64,000 nt of DNA from Flavobacteriaceae bacterium (GCA_947446635.1 CANFHF010000001.1:141926-205925), one strand, 5' to 3'. Positions 23,791-36,481 are shown, counted from the stretch's first letter. Numbers and translations are program-made. The notes: generated by a model not told the origin, from the letters alone.

Positions 23791-23865
23791 TTTTTGTAAT
23801 CAGACGGCAAAGATAGTTGTAAAAAACGGAATATGGATATAAGAGATTTTTGAATGTAGATAAAC

Positions 23866-23959
23866 GATTTTTGATTTCAGATTGGTGTTGATAAGTAAAT
23901 CATGTACTTGATTATAATATGTTTAAACTGCTGCAATCTAAAATCTTTAATCAAAAATC
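23866..23959. repeat. Imperfect inverted repeat of a GATTTTTGATT(T/A)..AGATT element
   Basis: GATTTTTGATTTCAGATT (23866-23883) and reverse-oriented AATCTAAAATCTTTAATCAAAAATC (about 23935-23959). Confidence 0.5.
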
Positions 23960-23967
23960 TGCAATAA

Positions 23968-24630
23968 TTAATCCCAACATTCCATCAACAACAAATCGCC
24001 TTGATCATGTGCTATGGTGACCATTCCATCCATTATTACGTGATTGCTGCTTCCGGTTCTGTAACCAATGGTTAGGGTGTCGTTTGTCAATGGGTAAAAT
24101 AAATTTTCGGAATGTACCCCGGTTACGTTTCCAATGGGAATTAGAGAAATTGGGGTATCGGCAGAATACCATTTTTCGAATTTTTTAGGTAATAAAAAGA
24201 CTTTGGAATGATCGTCGAGGACTACTATTTTTAATAAATCTCTATATTGAGTAATATTAGTTAGGTTGGTTATAGTATGATCGGCTCGTTTTCCAGTGGC
24301 CCAAACTACATTTGCTGCTGGAATTTTCCTTTCGACAAGATAATCGAATGCTTTCTCTAAGTCCGTTTTGTTTTGGTCCGGCCTATGAACAATTTCTAGA
24401 GGAAACTGTTTTTCTTTATAATAATTGGTATCAAAACCCCGATCGAAATCCCCTAGTAATACATCTACTTTTATGCCCAATTCCACGACGCGCTCCATGG
24501 CAGAGTCCAACACAATAACCAAAGGAGACCATTCGAGTAATTGTCCCAATAATTCGATATTGCAGGAAGCACCGTTGGCAATGATTAAAGCGGGTTCTTG
24601 GTCATCGCGAACAATATGGTGTGAAGACAT
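23968..24630 (-). CDS. Thiamine diphosphokinase
   Basis: 220 aa; VLLGDFDRG, DQNKTDLEKAFDYL, ATGKRADHTITNL. Confidence 0.9.
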   Translation of the reverse strand: MSSHHIVRDDQEPALIIANGASCNIELLGQLLEWSPLVIVLDSAMERVVELGIKVDVLLGDFDRGFDTNYYKEKQFPLEIVHRPDQNKTDLEKAFDYLVERKIPAANVVWATGKRADHTITNLTNITQYRDLLKIVVLDDHSKVFLLPKKFEKWYSADTPISLIPIGNVTGVHSENLFYPLTNDTLTIGYRTGSSNHVIMDGMVTIAHDQGDLLLMECWD

Positions 24631-24717
24631 TTGATTTCAGATTTTTGATTTCAGAATATAGAATTCAGATTTTTTGTAAATGTATGAAAAATCCAAAAAT
24701 CAGAAAGAATTAGCTAT

Positions 24718-25545
24718 TTATTGAATGACATAATTTGTAACATCAACTTCACTCAAAGAAAAATAACCTAAAGCATAATTTGCAGTATCAGTTGAGTTGA
24801 CAATATTTCCTCTAACGGTTGCAGGAGGAGTTTGAAAAGGACTTCCACCTGCAGAACTACTGGCTATGGATATGATTTTGTTCATATAGTTGTAATAGGC
24901 TTCTGAAATTCCGTAATGAGTGATAACAATATTGGTTCCTAGTTTTAAATCCTCGTCACTAAATCTCCAAGATTTTTGATTTCCGTTTGTGAACATATCA
25001 CCGATAACTTGAAAACTTGGTGATTTATTAATTTCAGGCATAAACTTCACCATATAAAAATTTTCAGCGATTGGATCTTTAAAATAAACTTCGATTTCAT
25101 AATCCTTGCCCGAAAAACCAGCATCGTTCTTTTGTCTGATATCATCAGGATTGATTGCAATTACAGATTGCATTGTTTCGGTAGCAGTAAAGGTTTCGCC
25201 GTTGTAGACAATGGTCAAAGTGTAGGTTTCTCCAATTATAGGTGTGAAATCATCGCAAAGGTATTCTCCTGCATTTTGCCCTTCTGAGAATGTCCAACTG
25301 GCATTTTCGCTGTTTTTTATTGAAACAATAGCGTCGGATACCTTTGGAACCAAATTGCCATAAAAATCAGTTGTGGTGGATAGAATTATTTTTTGAAAAG
25401 AACCATCGGTTCCTTTTTGCCAATTTATGGAAGCATCAATTACTAAACGGGGTTTGGAAGTCTCCAAATCTACATTGACTACTTCTTCACAACTCAAGAA
25501 GAATAGTGTGAAAACGATTAGCGAAATATATTTTGAGATTTTCAT
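24718..25545 (-). CDS. DUF4249-family outer-membrane lipoprotein
   Basis: 275 aa; lipobox-like FFLSCEEVVNVDLETSKPRLVIDASINW, typical of DUF4249. Confidence 0.82.
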   Translation of the reverse strand: MKISKYISLIVFTLFFLSCEEVVNVDLETSKPRLVIDASINWQKGTDGSFQKIILSTTTDFYGNLVPKVSDAIVSIKNSENASWTFSEGQNAGEYLCDDFTPIIGETYTLTIVYNGETFTATETMQSVIAINPDDIRQKNDAGFSGKDYEIEVYFKDPIAENFYMVKFMPEINKSPSFQVIGDMFTNGNQKSWRFSDEDLKLGTNIVITHYGISEAYYNYMNKIISIASSSAGGSPFQTPPATVRGNIVNSTDTANYALGYFSLSEVDVTNYVIQ

Positions 25546-25549
25546 AATT

Positions 25550-27952
25550 TTAGAATTTGAAATTATAACTTACTGATGGAACTGCTCCAAAAATGGACAA
25601 CTTAACGGCTTCGTTTGTACCAGAGGTTTGGTTTTCCCTGAAACTAATGGAGGCCGCGTTTTTCCGATTGTAGATATTGTAAATGCTAAATACCCATTCA
25701 CCTAGCCATCCTTTTCTTTTATTGGGTTTAGGAATGTAAGTTGCTGAGATGTCTAAATGGTGGTATAAAGGTAGGTTGTTTTTGTTTCTTGGGCCATAGC
25801 TTGGAACAGCGATTCCTTGATATTCATATTGGCCGTCCGGAAAAGTGACCGGTTGGCCTGACTGAAGAATGAAGTTTCCTCCAAAGGACCATTTTGGATT
25901 TAAACTATAATTGGCCGTTACAGCCAAATTATGTAATTTGTGATAGCCCGATTTATACCAATTTCCGTTGTTGATTCCGGATTCAGTTGGAGTTCTGCCT
26001 GGAGTTTGTTGTTCGGAATTGGATAACGTATAAGCAATCCAACCGTTGAGTCTCCCGGTATTTTTGCGAAGCATTAATTCTAAACCGTAGGTTCTCAATT
26101 GACCATTGAGCACGACTTGTTCGATGGCGTTGTTCGCAATTAAATCTGCGCCATCAATGTAGTCAATTCTGTTTTTTACTTTTTTGTAAAAACTTTCAAT
26201 TTCTAAAGAATACATGTCTTCGTTGAAATTTCTAAAATAGCCAACGGCAACTTGATCTGCGATTTGAGGTTTTATGTATTGGTCGCTCGGGGTCCAAATA
26301 TCTAATGGAGTAGGTGAGGCCGTGTTTGAAACTAACTGCAGGTATTGCACCATTCGATTGTAACTCATCTTTATCGAAGATTTTTCGTCTAAAACATAAG
26401 AGCTCGAAAAACGGGGTTCGAAGTTCGAAAACGAAGTAATTACCTCATTATAACCATAAGTTTTAGTGCCAATTGGAACTCCTTTTTCGTAAATTTTGAG
26501 TTGGTCATTATAAGTGACGGCTTGATTGTCTTGGTATAAATTGATAGTGGAAGCGCCTAATCTGTAAAACATGCTGTAACGCAAACCATACATAAAAGAT
26601 AATTTTTGGGAGGCTTGGTGTTCAGCTTCTGCATAAATTGAATGTTCATAAGCATTTTTTTTATCTAGTTGACTGAAATTGATGCTTGAAGCTTCATCTA
26701 TTGGTGCAATTGTTCCAGGATTGAATTTATAATAAATAGAATTTAAACCAAAATTCAATTTGATTTTGTCATTCATATAATATTTTAAATCGTATTTCAA
26801 ATTAAAGTTTTTAATGCTCGATTGCCAATCAAAACCGACAGAGGTAATGGTTAATCCATAATAATAATCACTAAAAATAGCGGAAACATTAGAAAATAAT
26901 CGCTCTGAAAATATATGATTCCATCTTAAATTGAAGGTGCTATTTCCGTATGTGTTTTGGAACTGTTCGCTTATGTTGAATAAATCCCTTCCAAAATAAC
27001 TTGAAATATAAAGGCTATTGTTGTCGTTTAATTTATAATTTAATTTGGCATTCAAATCATAAAAGGAAGCCGAATTCTTATTGTCTGCTAGTTTAAGAAA
27101 CAAGTGAGCATAAGATGTTCTTGCTCCTATAAGGAATGAACCTTTATCTTTTACAATTGGACCTTCGGCTAATAGGCGGCTGGAGATTAAGCCAACTCCT
27201 CCATTTATATGAAAGGAGTTGTTATTCCCTTCTTTTTGGTAAATATCCAAAACTGATGAAGCTCTACCTCCAAAACGAGCTGGAATACCGCCCTTATATA
27301 ACTTTAAATCTTTGATGGCGTCCGGATTGAATACGGAGAAAAAACCAAAAACGTGAGAAGAATTGAAAATGGTTGCTTCATCCAATAATATTAAATTTTG
27401 GTCTGCGCCTCCGCCACGAACGTTAAATCCGGATTGTCCTTCACCGGCACTTGTAACTCCTGGAAGCAATAAAATAGATTTCAAAATATCAGCTTCGCCC
27501 AAAACTACAGGCATTTTTTTGATGGTCGATATGGATAGTTTGTTTACACTCATTTCGGGTTTTCGAATCGCCACCTTGTTGCTCTTGTCAATAATGACAA
27601 CTTCCTGCAAAACACTTTCGCTGCCAATAAGTTTGAAATTATTTTTAATGTTTTGGGTTAGACTTACTGTTTCTTCAATAGTTTGATAGCCTAAATAAGT
27701 AATTTGGATTTTATAAGTTCCTTTTGGTAACGTAAGGGAATAAAACCCGTATTCATTGGTCGTTACACCGGTTTTTAATTCGGGTATTGAAATATTTACT
27801 CCAATCAAGGTTTCATTACTGCCAGCATCGGTAATGGTTCCGCTTAGCGTAAATTTTTGCTTTACCATTTCGCTATTGCTAATAGCTTGGGAAAAGGAAT
27901 GTAAATAAGAGAATATAAAAATAAATAGTAGGCTAAATTTCTTTGGAATCAT
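25550..27952 (-). CDS. TonB-dependent outer-membrane receptor with N-terminal carboxypeptidase-regulatory-like domain
   Basis: Likely start MIPKKFSLLFIFIFSYLHSFSQ (ATG at 27950-27952); FTLSGTITDAGSNETLIGVNISI domain, plug FNVRGGGADQNLILLDEATIFNSSHVFGFFSVFNPDAI, barrel. Confidence 0.92.
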   Translation of the reverse strand: MIPKKFSLLFIFIFSYLHSFSQAISNSEMVKQKFTLSGTITDAGSNETLIGVNISIPELKTGVTTNEYGFYSLTLPKGTYKIQITYLGYQTIEETVSLTQNIKNNFKLIGSESVLQEVVIIDKSNKVAIRKPEMSVNKLSISTIKKMPVVLGEADILKSILLLPGVTSAGEGQSGFNVRGGGADQNLILLDEATIFNSSHVFGFFSVFNPDAIKDLKLYKGGIPARFGGRASSVLDIYQKEGNNNSFHINGGVGLISSRLLAEGPIVKDKGSFLIGARTSYAHLFLKLADNKNSASFYDLNAKLNYKLNDNNSLYISSYFGRDLFNISEQFQNTYGNSTFNLRWNHIFSERLFSNVSAIFSDYYYGLTITSVGFDWQSSIKNFNLKYDLKYYMNDKIKLNFGLNSIYYKFNPGTIAPIDEASSINFSQLDKKNAYEHSIYAEAEHQASQKLSFMYGLRYSMFYRLGASTINLYQDNQAVTYNDQLKIYEKGVPIGTKTYGYNEVITSFSNFEPRFSSSYVLDEKSSIKMSYNRMVQYLQLVSNTASPTPLDIWTPSDQYIKPQIADQVAVGYFRNFNEDMYSLEIESFYKKVKNRIDYIDGADLIANNAIEQVVLNGQLRTYGLELMLRKNTGRLNGWIAYTLSNSEQQTPGRTPTESGINNGNWYKSGYHKLHNLAVTANYSLNPKWSFGGNFILQSGQPVTFPDGQYEYQGIAVPSYGPRNKNNLPLYHHLDISATYIPKPNKRKGWLGEWVFSIYNIYNRKNAASISFRENQTSGTNEAVKLSIFGAVPSVSYNFKF

Positions 27953-28033
27953 TTCTAAAATTTTGAACGGCAAATTTCGTTAATTATAATTCTAATAGGG
28001 GTTAACAAATGTTAAAATCATCCAAAAATAAAA

Positions 28034-28062
28034 AAAAGACAATCGTTTCCAATTGTCTTTTC
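28034..28062 (-). terminator. Terminator after icd
   Basis: AAAAGACAAT-CGTTTCCA-ATTGTCTTTT. Confidence 0.65.
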
Positions 28063-28083
28063 AATAATTATATTTTGAATTAA

Positions 28084-30450
<2,367 letters not shown>

Positions 30451-30532
30451 TTATTTTTTTATCGAAACACAAAGTATTCGACCAAAAACAGGTATGAATT
30501 TTTTTATAACAAAAGTCCGATTTTTATCTAAA

Positions 30533-30562
30533 AAAAACTCCCAAACAGGTTGGGAGTTTTAT
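30533..30562 (-). terminator. Terminator after rplS
   Basis: AAAACTCCCAA-ACAGG-TTGGGAGTTTT. Confidence 0.8.
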
Positions 30563-30579
30563 TAAGAAGCGATAGTAAA

Positions 30580-30930
30580 CTATCTTCTTTTATCTTTAAT
30601 TTTTGCTTTTTTACCAGTAAGTTCTCTGAAGTAGAAAATTCTAGCTCTACGAACAGCACCTTTTTTGTTAATCTCTACTTTTTGTAAAGCTGGTAGGTTA
30701 ACTGGGAAGATACGCTCTACACCAATAGCACCTGACATTTTACGAATGGTAAAAGTTTCCGTATTTCCAGAACCTCTTCTTTGAATAACAACTCCTTTAA
30801 AAAACTGAGTTCTTGTTTTTTCACCCTCTTTAATTTCGTAGAAAACAGTAATAGTGTCTCCAGCTCCGAAAACCGGGAAATCTTTTCTTGCAACAAATTC
30901 GTCTTGTACGAATTTCATTAAATCTGCCAT
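30580..30930 (-). CDS. rplS: 50S ribosomal protein L19
   Basis: 116 aa; FKGVVIQRRGSGNTETFTIRKMSGAIGVERIFPVNLP. Confidence 0.98.
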   Translation of the reverse strand: MADLMKFVQDEFVARKDFPVFGAGDTITVFYEIKEGEKTRTQFFKGVVIQRRGSGNTETFTIRKMSGAIGVERIFPVNLPALQKVEINKKGAVRRARIFYFRELTGKKAKIKDKRR

Positions 30931-31102
30931 GATATTATTAATTATGGTTTTATAAAAAGAGCAACATTCACGGATCTCGCCAGAGGTTAGTCTAATGTGG
31001 GCGCAAATATAAAATTTAATTGATAATTAACAATGGATAATTGATATTTTTTTAGAAAGTAAAAACATTCATTATCATTAAATCATTACAAATCTTAATT
31101 AT

Positions 31103-31783
31103 TCATTCATTGTCAAGTAGGTCGGGCCTTCTGTTTTTCGTATGTTCATACGCCATGTCTTCGCGCCATTTGTCGATTTTAGCAAAATTTCCACTAGTCA
31201 AGACTTCCGGCACTTTCCATCCTTTGTAATCGGCAGGTCTTGTGTAAATAGGACCTGACAACAATCCGTCCTGAAAACTATCAGTCAATGCAGAAGTCTC
31301 ATCACTTAAAACGCCAGGAATTAATCGTATTAAAGCATCGCATAAAACCAATGCGCCTAATTCACCACCAGACAACACATAATCGCCAATTGAGATTTCT
31401 TTAGTGATAAAATGATCCCGAACACGTTGGTCTACTCCTTTATAATGACCACAAAGAATAATGATGTTCTTGTACATCGACATGGTATTTGCCATTTTTT
31501 GATTTAATGTTTCGCCGTCTGGCGACATATAAATGATTTCATCGTAATTTCTTTCTGATTTTAAATGCGAAATGCAATCATCAATAGGTTGGATATTCAT
31601 AACCATTCCGGCTCCGCCACCAAAAGGGTAGTCATCTACACTTTTCTGTTTATTAGTGGTATAGTCTCTTAAATTATGAAAATGCACCTCCACAATTTCT
31701 TTGTCGATGGCACGTTTCATCATTGAAGCCTCAAACGGACTTCTCAGTAATTCAGGTAAAACGGTAATTATATCTATGCGCAT
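31103..31783 (-). CDS. trmD: tRNA (guanine-N1)-methyltransferase
   Basis: Conserved start [44 protein letters not shown] track adds a 7-aa extension to 31804. Confidence 0.96.
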   Translation of the reverse strand: MRIDIITVLPELLRSPFEASMMKRAIDKEIVEVHFHNLRDYTTNKQKSVDDYPFGGGAGMVMNIQPIDDCISHLKSERNYDEIIYMSPDGETLNQKMANTMSMYKNIIILCGHYKGVDQRVRDHFITKEISIGDYVLSGGELGALVLCDALIRLIPGVLSDETSALTDSFQDGLLSGPIYTRPADYKGWKVPEVLTSGNFAKIDKWREDMAYEHTKNRRPDLLDNE

Positions 31784-31928
31784 AATTTCTTTTCTAGGTT
31801 GCAAAGGTACAAAGTTTTCGAGATGCAGTGATTTTATGATTTCAAGATTGTAAATTTACAAATCATCTAATTTTCAAATTCTCTATTTAATTCGTAATTT
31901 TGCGCTTCAATAAAATAAAAACAATAAA

Positions 31929-32861
31929 ATGGAAAACGGAATATACGCTAAATTTAACACTACAAAAGGTCCGATTTTAGTAAAACTAACACACGAATTA
32001 ACACCAGGTACGGTAGGGAATTTTGTTGCTCTTGCTGAAGGAAATATGGAAAATAAAGTAAAACCTCAAGGAGTCAAATTCTATGACGGATTGAAATTTC
32101 ACCGAGTAATTCCAGACTTTATGATTCAAGGAGGTTGTCCTCAAGGAACTGGAACTGGAGATCCTGGATACAAATTTGATGATGAGTTTCATCAAGATTT
32201 ACGTCATGATGCTCCAGGGGTTTTGTCCATGGCAAATTCAGGACCAGGAAGCAATGGTTCTCAGTTTTTTATTACCCACATCGCAACGCCATGGCTTGAT
32301 GATAAACACACTGTTTTTGGAAATGTAATTGAAGGTCAAGATGTAGTTGATGCCATTGCTCAGGGAGATACTTTAGAGTCGGTTGAAATCATAAGAGTGG
32401 GTGAGGAAACAAAAAACTGGAATGCTATTGAAGCTTTTGTAGGTTTAAAAGGAGCTCGTCTAAAACGAGATGCAACACTAAAAGCGGAATCAGAAGCAAA
32501 AATGGAAAAATTGGCTGCAGGTTTCGAAAAAACAGAAAGCGGGTTACGTTACCAATTCATTCAAAGAGGAGAAGGTAAAAAAGCGGAAAGCGGAAAGACA
32601 GTAGCGGTGCATTATGAAGGATCATTAGAAAACGGGAAAGTTTTTGATTCATCTTATCCAAGAAAAAAACCAATCGAATTTAGATTAGGCCAAGGTCAAG
32701 TTATCGAAGGCTGGGATGAAGGAATTGCTTTGTTGAGAGTAGGAGACAAAGCCCGTTTCGTTATTCCATCCGATTTAGGATACGGTTCATCAGGAGCAGG
32801 AGGCGCAATTCCCCCAAACGCTACATTGATTTTTGATGTAGAATTAATGGACGTCAAATAG
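31929..32861 (+). CDS. Peptidyl-prolyl isomerase: fused cyclophilin + FKBP domains
   Basis: 310 aa; cyclophilin FHRVIPDFMIQGGCPQGTGTGDPGYKFDDEF...GSNGSQFFIT, then FKBP VAVHYEGSLENGKVFDSSYPRKKPIEFRLGQGQVIEGWDEGIALL...IPPNATLIFDVELMDVK. Confidence 0.95.
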   Translation: MENGIYAKFNTTKGPILVKLTHELTPGTVGNFVALAEGNMENKVKPQGVKFYDGLKFHRVIPDFMIQGGCPQGTGTGDPGYKFDDEFHQDLRHDAPGVLSMANSGPGSNGSQFFITHIATPWLDDKHTVFGNVIEGQDVVDAIAQGDTLESVEIIRVGEETKNWNAIEAFVGLKGARLKRDATLKAESEAKMEKLAAGFEKTESGLRYQFIQRGEGKKAESGKTVAVHYEGSLENGKVFDSSYPRKKPIEFRLGQGQVIEGWDEGIALLRVGDKARFVIPSDLGYGSSGAGGAIPPNATLIFDVELMDVK

Positions 32862-32896
32862 TCAGTGTAAGAAACAAAGTAATCCCATTATTATAT

Positions 32897-32928
32897 AATC
32901 CCAAAGCGAAAGTTTTGGGATTTTTTTA
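32897..32928 (+). terminator. Terminator after PPIase
   Basis: AATCCCAAA-GCGAAAG-TTTTGGGATT plus T-tract. Confidence 0.8.
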
Positions 32929-33053
32929 TATCAAATAAGGTGTAATTAAATTTTTATACTACAACTAATACATGGTTTTTCAGTTGAAATTTAGAACTCA
33001 ATTGTAAATCAAGTCGTCAATGCGTACTGAATTAATTTTTGAATTTAATTTAA

Positions 33054-33087
33054 AAAAGTCCAAAAATCATTCGACTTTTGGACTTTT
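33054..33087. terminator. Hairpin terminator (likely for the minus-strand PUR-like gene)
   Basis: AAAAGTCCAAAA-ATCATTCGAC-TTTTGGACTTTT. Confidence 0.7.
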
Positions 33088-33124
33088 AAGTCTTGGTTAG
33101 TTATTCTTGGTTTTTGTATTACAA

Positions 33125-33514
33125 TTAAATATCGTCAAATTCAATATCAGTAAAACTTGATGTTGAAGGCATTTTTACCCCCTCAACTTCTTCTGACTTT
33201 TCAGAAGCATATTCTTTTTTGAATTCTTTTTGGTGTCTTTCAGAGATTACTTCTTCGCCCTTGTGGTTCAAAACATAAGAAGTCATTTCTTCTAAAATTT
33301 CAGTGAAAGCCAAAAAATCTTCTTTATACAAATAAATTTTATGTTTTTTAAAGTGAAATGAACCATCTGCTTCAGTGAATTTTTTACTTTCGGTAATCGT
33401 GATATAATAATCATCCGCTTTCGTAGCTCTTACATCAAAGAAATACGTTCTTCTTCCAGCTCGTAATACTTTCGAAAATATCTCTTCTTTTTCTAACATA
33501 TCATTTTCTCTCAT
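33125..33514 (-). CDS. DUF3276 / PUR-family nucleic-acid-binding protein
   Basis: 129 aa; EEIFSKVLRAGRRTYFFDVRATKADDYYITITESKK...FHFKKHKIYLYKEDF. Confidence 0.88.
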   Translation of the reverse strand: MRENDMLEKEEIFSKVLRAGRRTYFFDVRATKADDYYITITESKKFTEADGSFHFKKHKIYLYKEDFLAFTEILEEMTSYVLNHKGEEVISERHQKEFKKEYASEKSEEVEGVKMPSTSSFTDIEFDDI

Positions 33515-33587
33515 AATTCATCTGTCAATTTAGTGTTGTTAAGTAGCAACCAAAAATCTAAAAAATAGTTGTATTACACAACAATTA

Positions 33588-35345
33588 TTACAATTCTTTT
33601 TCAGAAAGTTGTTTCAAATACAAGGCAGCATAGTAGCCTTCTTGATTTATCAATTGATTATGAGAACCTTGTTCTACAATTTTTCCTTCGTCAAGAATGA
33701 TAATTCTGTCCGCATTTTTTGCAGAAGAAACCCTATGGCTCACAATAATTGTGGTTTTATCCTTGCAAATTTTCTGCAAATTATTCAAAATTGCTTCTTC
33801 GGTTTCAGTATCTACAGCTGACAAACAATCGTCAAAAAGCAATATTTTCGGGTTTTTGATAATCGCTCTTGCTATGGAAATGCGCTGTTTTTGTCCACCA
33901 GAAAGCGTAATCCCTCTCTCGCCAACTATAGTCTCATATTGTTTATTGAATCCTATAATATTTTCATGAACCACGGCGCTTTTTGCAGCAGTTTCTACTT
34001 CCTCGTCGGTAGCATTTTCATTACCAAACTTGATGTTATTTTTTATGGTGTCCGAAAACAAAAATGCATCTTGCGGCACAATCCCGATGCTGTTTCGTAA
34101 ATCATATAAGTTTAAGCTGCTAATTTCTTTTCCATCAATGGTGATGTGACCTTCTGTTGTGTCATACAAACGAGAAATCAAGGAAATAATAGTTGATTTT
34201 CCGGAACCTGTTTTTCCCAGAATGGCCAAGGTTTCTCCCTTGTGTACTGTAAAAGATACATTTTCAAGTGCTTTTATTTGCGTGTCAGAATAGGTGTAAC
34301 TGACATTCTCGAAAGAAATAGCACCTCCAATAATTGATTTTTCCTGATTTTTGTTTTGTATTTCGGGTTTGATTTTCAGAAACTCATTGATGCGTTTTTG
34401 GGAGGCTTCGGCTTCCTGAACCATAGATGAAACCCAACCCAAAGAAGCAACGGGCCAAGTAAGCATATTTACATACAGGATAAATTCTGCGATGGTGCCA
34501 ATGTTTTTTATACTTCCGTGAATATACATTAATCCGCCAAAATAAATAACCACCAAGTTGCTTATTCCAATTAATGCAACCATCAAGGGTCCAAATAAAG
34601 CTTGAATTTTTGCTAAATTCATACTCTTGTTTTTACTTTCATTGGCCAATTCCACCATATTTTTTTGATGTTGCTCTTCCAAAGAATAGGCTTTTACAAC
34701 TCTAATTCCTGAAAATATTTCTTGAGTAAAACTCGAAACTTTGGATAAATATTGTTGAAAAATAGTGCTCCTTTTATTGATTTCGGAGCTTAATTTAAAT
34801 ATGGCGTATGATAGAATTGGCAAGGGAAGTAGGGTGTATAAAGTCAATTTTGGCGATACATTAAACATATATACGATCACAATAGTAAAACGAATAAAAG
34901 TATTGATGGTATACATTACAGCTGGCCCTACATACATCCTCACCTTTGAAACATCTTCGCTGATGCGATTCATTAAATCACCTGTTCGATTTTGTTTGTA
35001 GAAATTCTGGGAAAGATTTTCATATTGCTGAAAAACTTCATTTTTTAAATCGAATTCAATGTGACGGGACATCACTATTAGAGTTTGCCTCATTAAAAAA
35101 GAAAGAAAGCCCGCTAGGATTGTCGTGATTATTATGAAGATAATATTTGTAATTAATTCTTGCTGAACAGTTGCTATTGATGCCGTATTGTCTTTTGAAA
35201 AGCCTTCAATTACTCTAAATGATTTACTAATTAATTTTGGTGTAAAAAGCGAAAATATTTGTGCAATTATTGTAATAATGATTCCTAACAAAAAGCTGTA
35301 TTTATATTTAATAAAATACTTATTTAAATAGCTTAATTCTTTCAT
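33588..35345 (-). CDS. ABC transporter, fused permease and ATPase (half-transporter)
   Basis: 585 aa; 6-TM domain, Walker A GKTGSGKST, signature LSGGQKQR. Confidence 0.95.
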   Translation of the reverse strand: MKELSYLNKYFIKYKYSFLLGIIITIIAQIFSLFTPKLISKSFRVIEGFSKDNTASIATVQQELITNIIFIIITTILAGFLSFLMRQTLIVMSRHIEFDLKNEVFQQYENLSQNFYKQNRTGDLMNRISEDVSKVRMYVGPAVMYTINTFIRFTIVIVYMFNVSPKLTLYTLLPLPILSYAIFKLSSEINKRSTIFQQYLSKVSSFTQEIFSGIRVVKAYSLEEQHQKNMVELANESKNKSMNLAKIQALFGPLMVALIGISNLVVIYFGGLMYIHGSIKNIGTIAEFILYVNMLTWPVASLGWVSSMVQEAEASQKRINEFLKIKPEIQNKNQEKSIIGGAISFENVSYTYSDTQIKALENVSFTVHKGETLAILGKTGSGKSTIISLISRLYDTTEGHITIDGKEISSLNLYDLRNSIGIVPQDAFLFSDTIKNNIKFGNENATDEEVETAAKSAVVHENIIGFNKQYETIVGERGITLSGGQKQRISIARAIIKNPKILLFDDCLSAVDTETEEAILNNLQKICKDKTTIIVSHRVSSAKNADRIIILDEGKIVEQGSHNQLINQEGYYAALYLKQLSEKEL

Positions 35346-35503
35346 TTTTTTTAGTGTTGAATCCTAAATTTGGGGAATTGTTTTAGTGTTCAAAGATACG
35401 TGTTTAATGCCAAAAAAAGGAAATCCTATTTTTTTGTATTTTAGTATATTTTAAAAAATGAAAATCTTACTTTTGCAAACTAATTAATAAAAGTTCTTAC
35501 AAG

Positions 35504-36448
35504 GTGGTAAACAGAAGACATATTCGTGTTAAGGTTATGCAATCCATTTATGCGATGCATCAAAATGGGTCAGAGGATATAGAAAAAGAAGAAAAATTCT
35601 TATTTTATAGTATAGACGCTATTCAAGATTTATACCTTACAATGTTGTCGTCCTTGATAGAAATCTGTAAAAAAGAAACTATATTTTTACATAAATCAAG
35701 TCAAAAACATCTCGCCACGGCCCAAGACCGAAAACCCAACGAGAAGTTTATTAATAACCGTATTTTTAAAATCCTCACAGAAAACATTTCTTTAAGTGCT
35801 GCTTTGGAAAATCGTAAAATAAACAATTGGATCTTAAACGATGATTATATTTTACTACTTCTTAATGCTATTAAACAAAGCAAATTGTATGATAAATACA
35901 TGAGTAATGTTATTAACACATTTGAAGAAGATAAGGAATTTATTGTTGATATGTTTATGGAAGTTATTGTTCCAAATGAAAAATTATACGATTATCTGGA
36001 AGACAACAAGTTAACTTGGGTTGATGATATTCCATTGGTAAATACACATATAATCAAACAATTGAAAGCCATAAAGCCTATTGAAGAAGGTAATTTTAGG
36101 GTGCCAAAGCTATTCAAAGACAATGAAGATAGAGATTTCGTTCAAGATTTGTTTAGAAAAACAATATTAAACGAAAAGGAATTGGCCAAAGAATATGACA
36201 ATAAAACCCCCAATTGGGATAGCGATAGAATTGCAGAAATTGACACCATTATTCTTAAAATGGCGATTTGCGAATTTTTGAAATTTCCTTCGATTCCTAT
36301 AAAAGTTACCCTCAATGAATATTTAGAAGTTGCCAAAGAATATTCTACTCCAAAAAGTAGTATTTTTATCAACGGAATTTTAGACCATTTAGTAAAAGAA
36401 CTACAGACCAGCAATAGAATTGTAAAAGCAGGTCGTGGATTAATGTAA
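35504..36448 (+). CDS. nusB: Transcription antitermination protein NusB (extended Bacteroidota form)
   Basis: GTG start; VNRRHIRVKVMQSIYAMHQ; C-terminal PIKVTLNEYLEVAKEYSTPKSSIFINGILDHL. Confidence 0.92.
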   Translation: MVNRRHIRVKVMQSIYAMHQNGSEDIEKEEKFLFYSIDAIQDLYLTMLSSLIEICKKETIFLHKSSQKHLATAQDRKPNEKFINNRIFKILTENISLSAALENRKINNWILNDDYILLLLNAIKQSKLYDKYMSNVINTFEEDKEFIVDMFMEVIVPNEKLYDYLEDNKLTWVDDIPLVNTHIIKQLKAIKPIEEGNFRVPKLFKDNEDRDFVQDLFRKTILNEKELAKEYDNKTPNWDSDRIAEIDTIILKMAICEFLKFPSIPIKVTLNEYLEVAKEYSTPKSSIFINGILDHLVKELQTSNRIVKAGRGLM

Positions 36449-36481
36449 TGCAATTTATAAACAAAAAAAGAATTTAAAATT

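Noticed and set aside
32941-33050. Possible small ORF or RNA between the PPIase terminator and the PUR-like gene terminator
   Set aside because: No coding potential or promoter motif recognised; likely plain convergent spacer.
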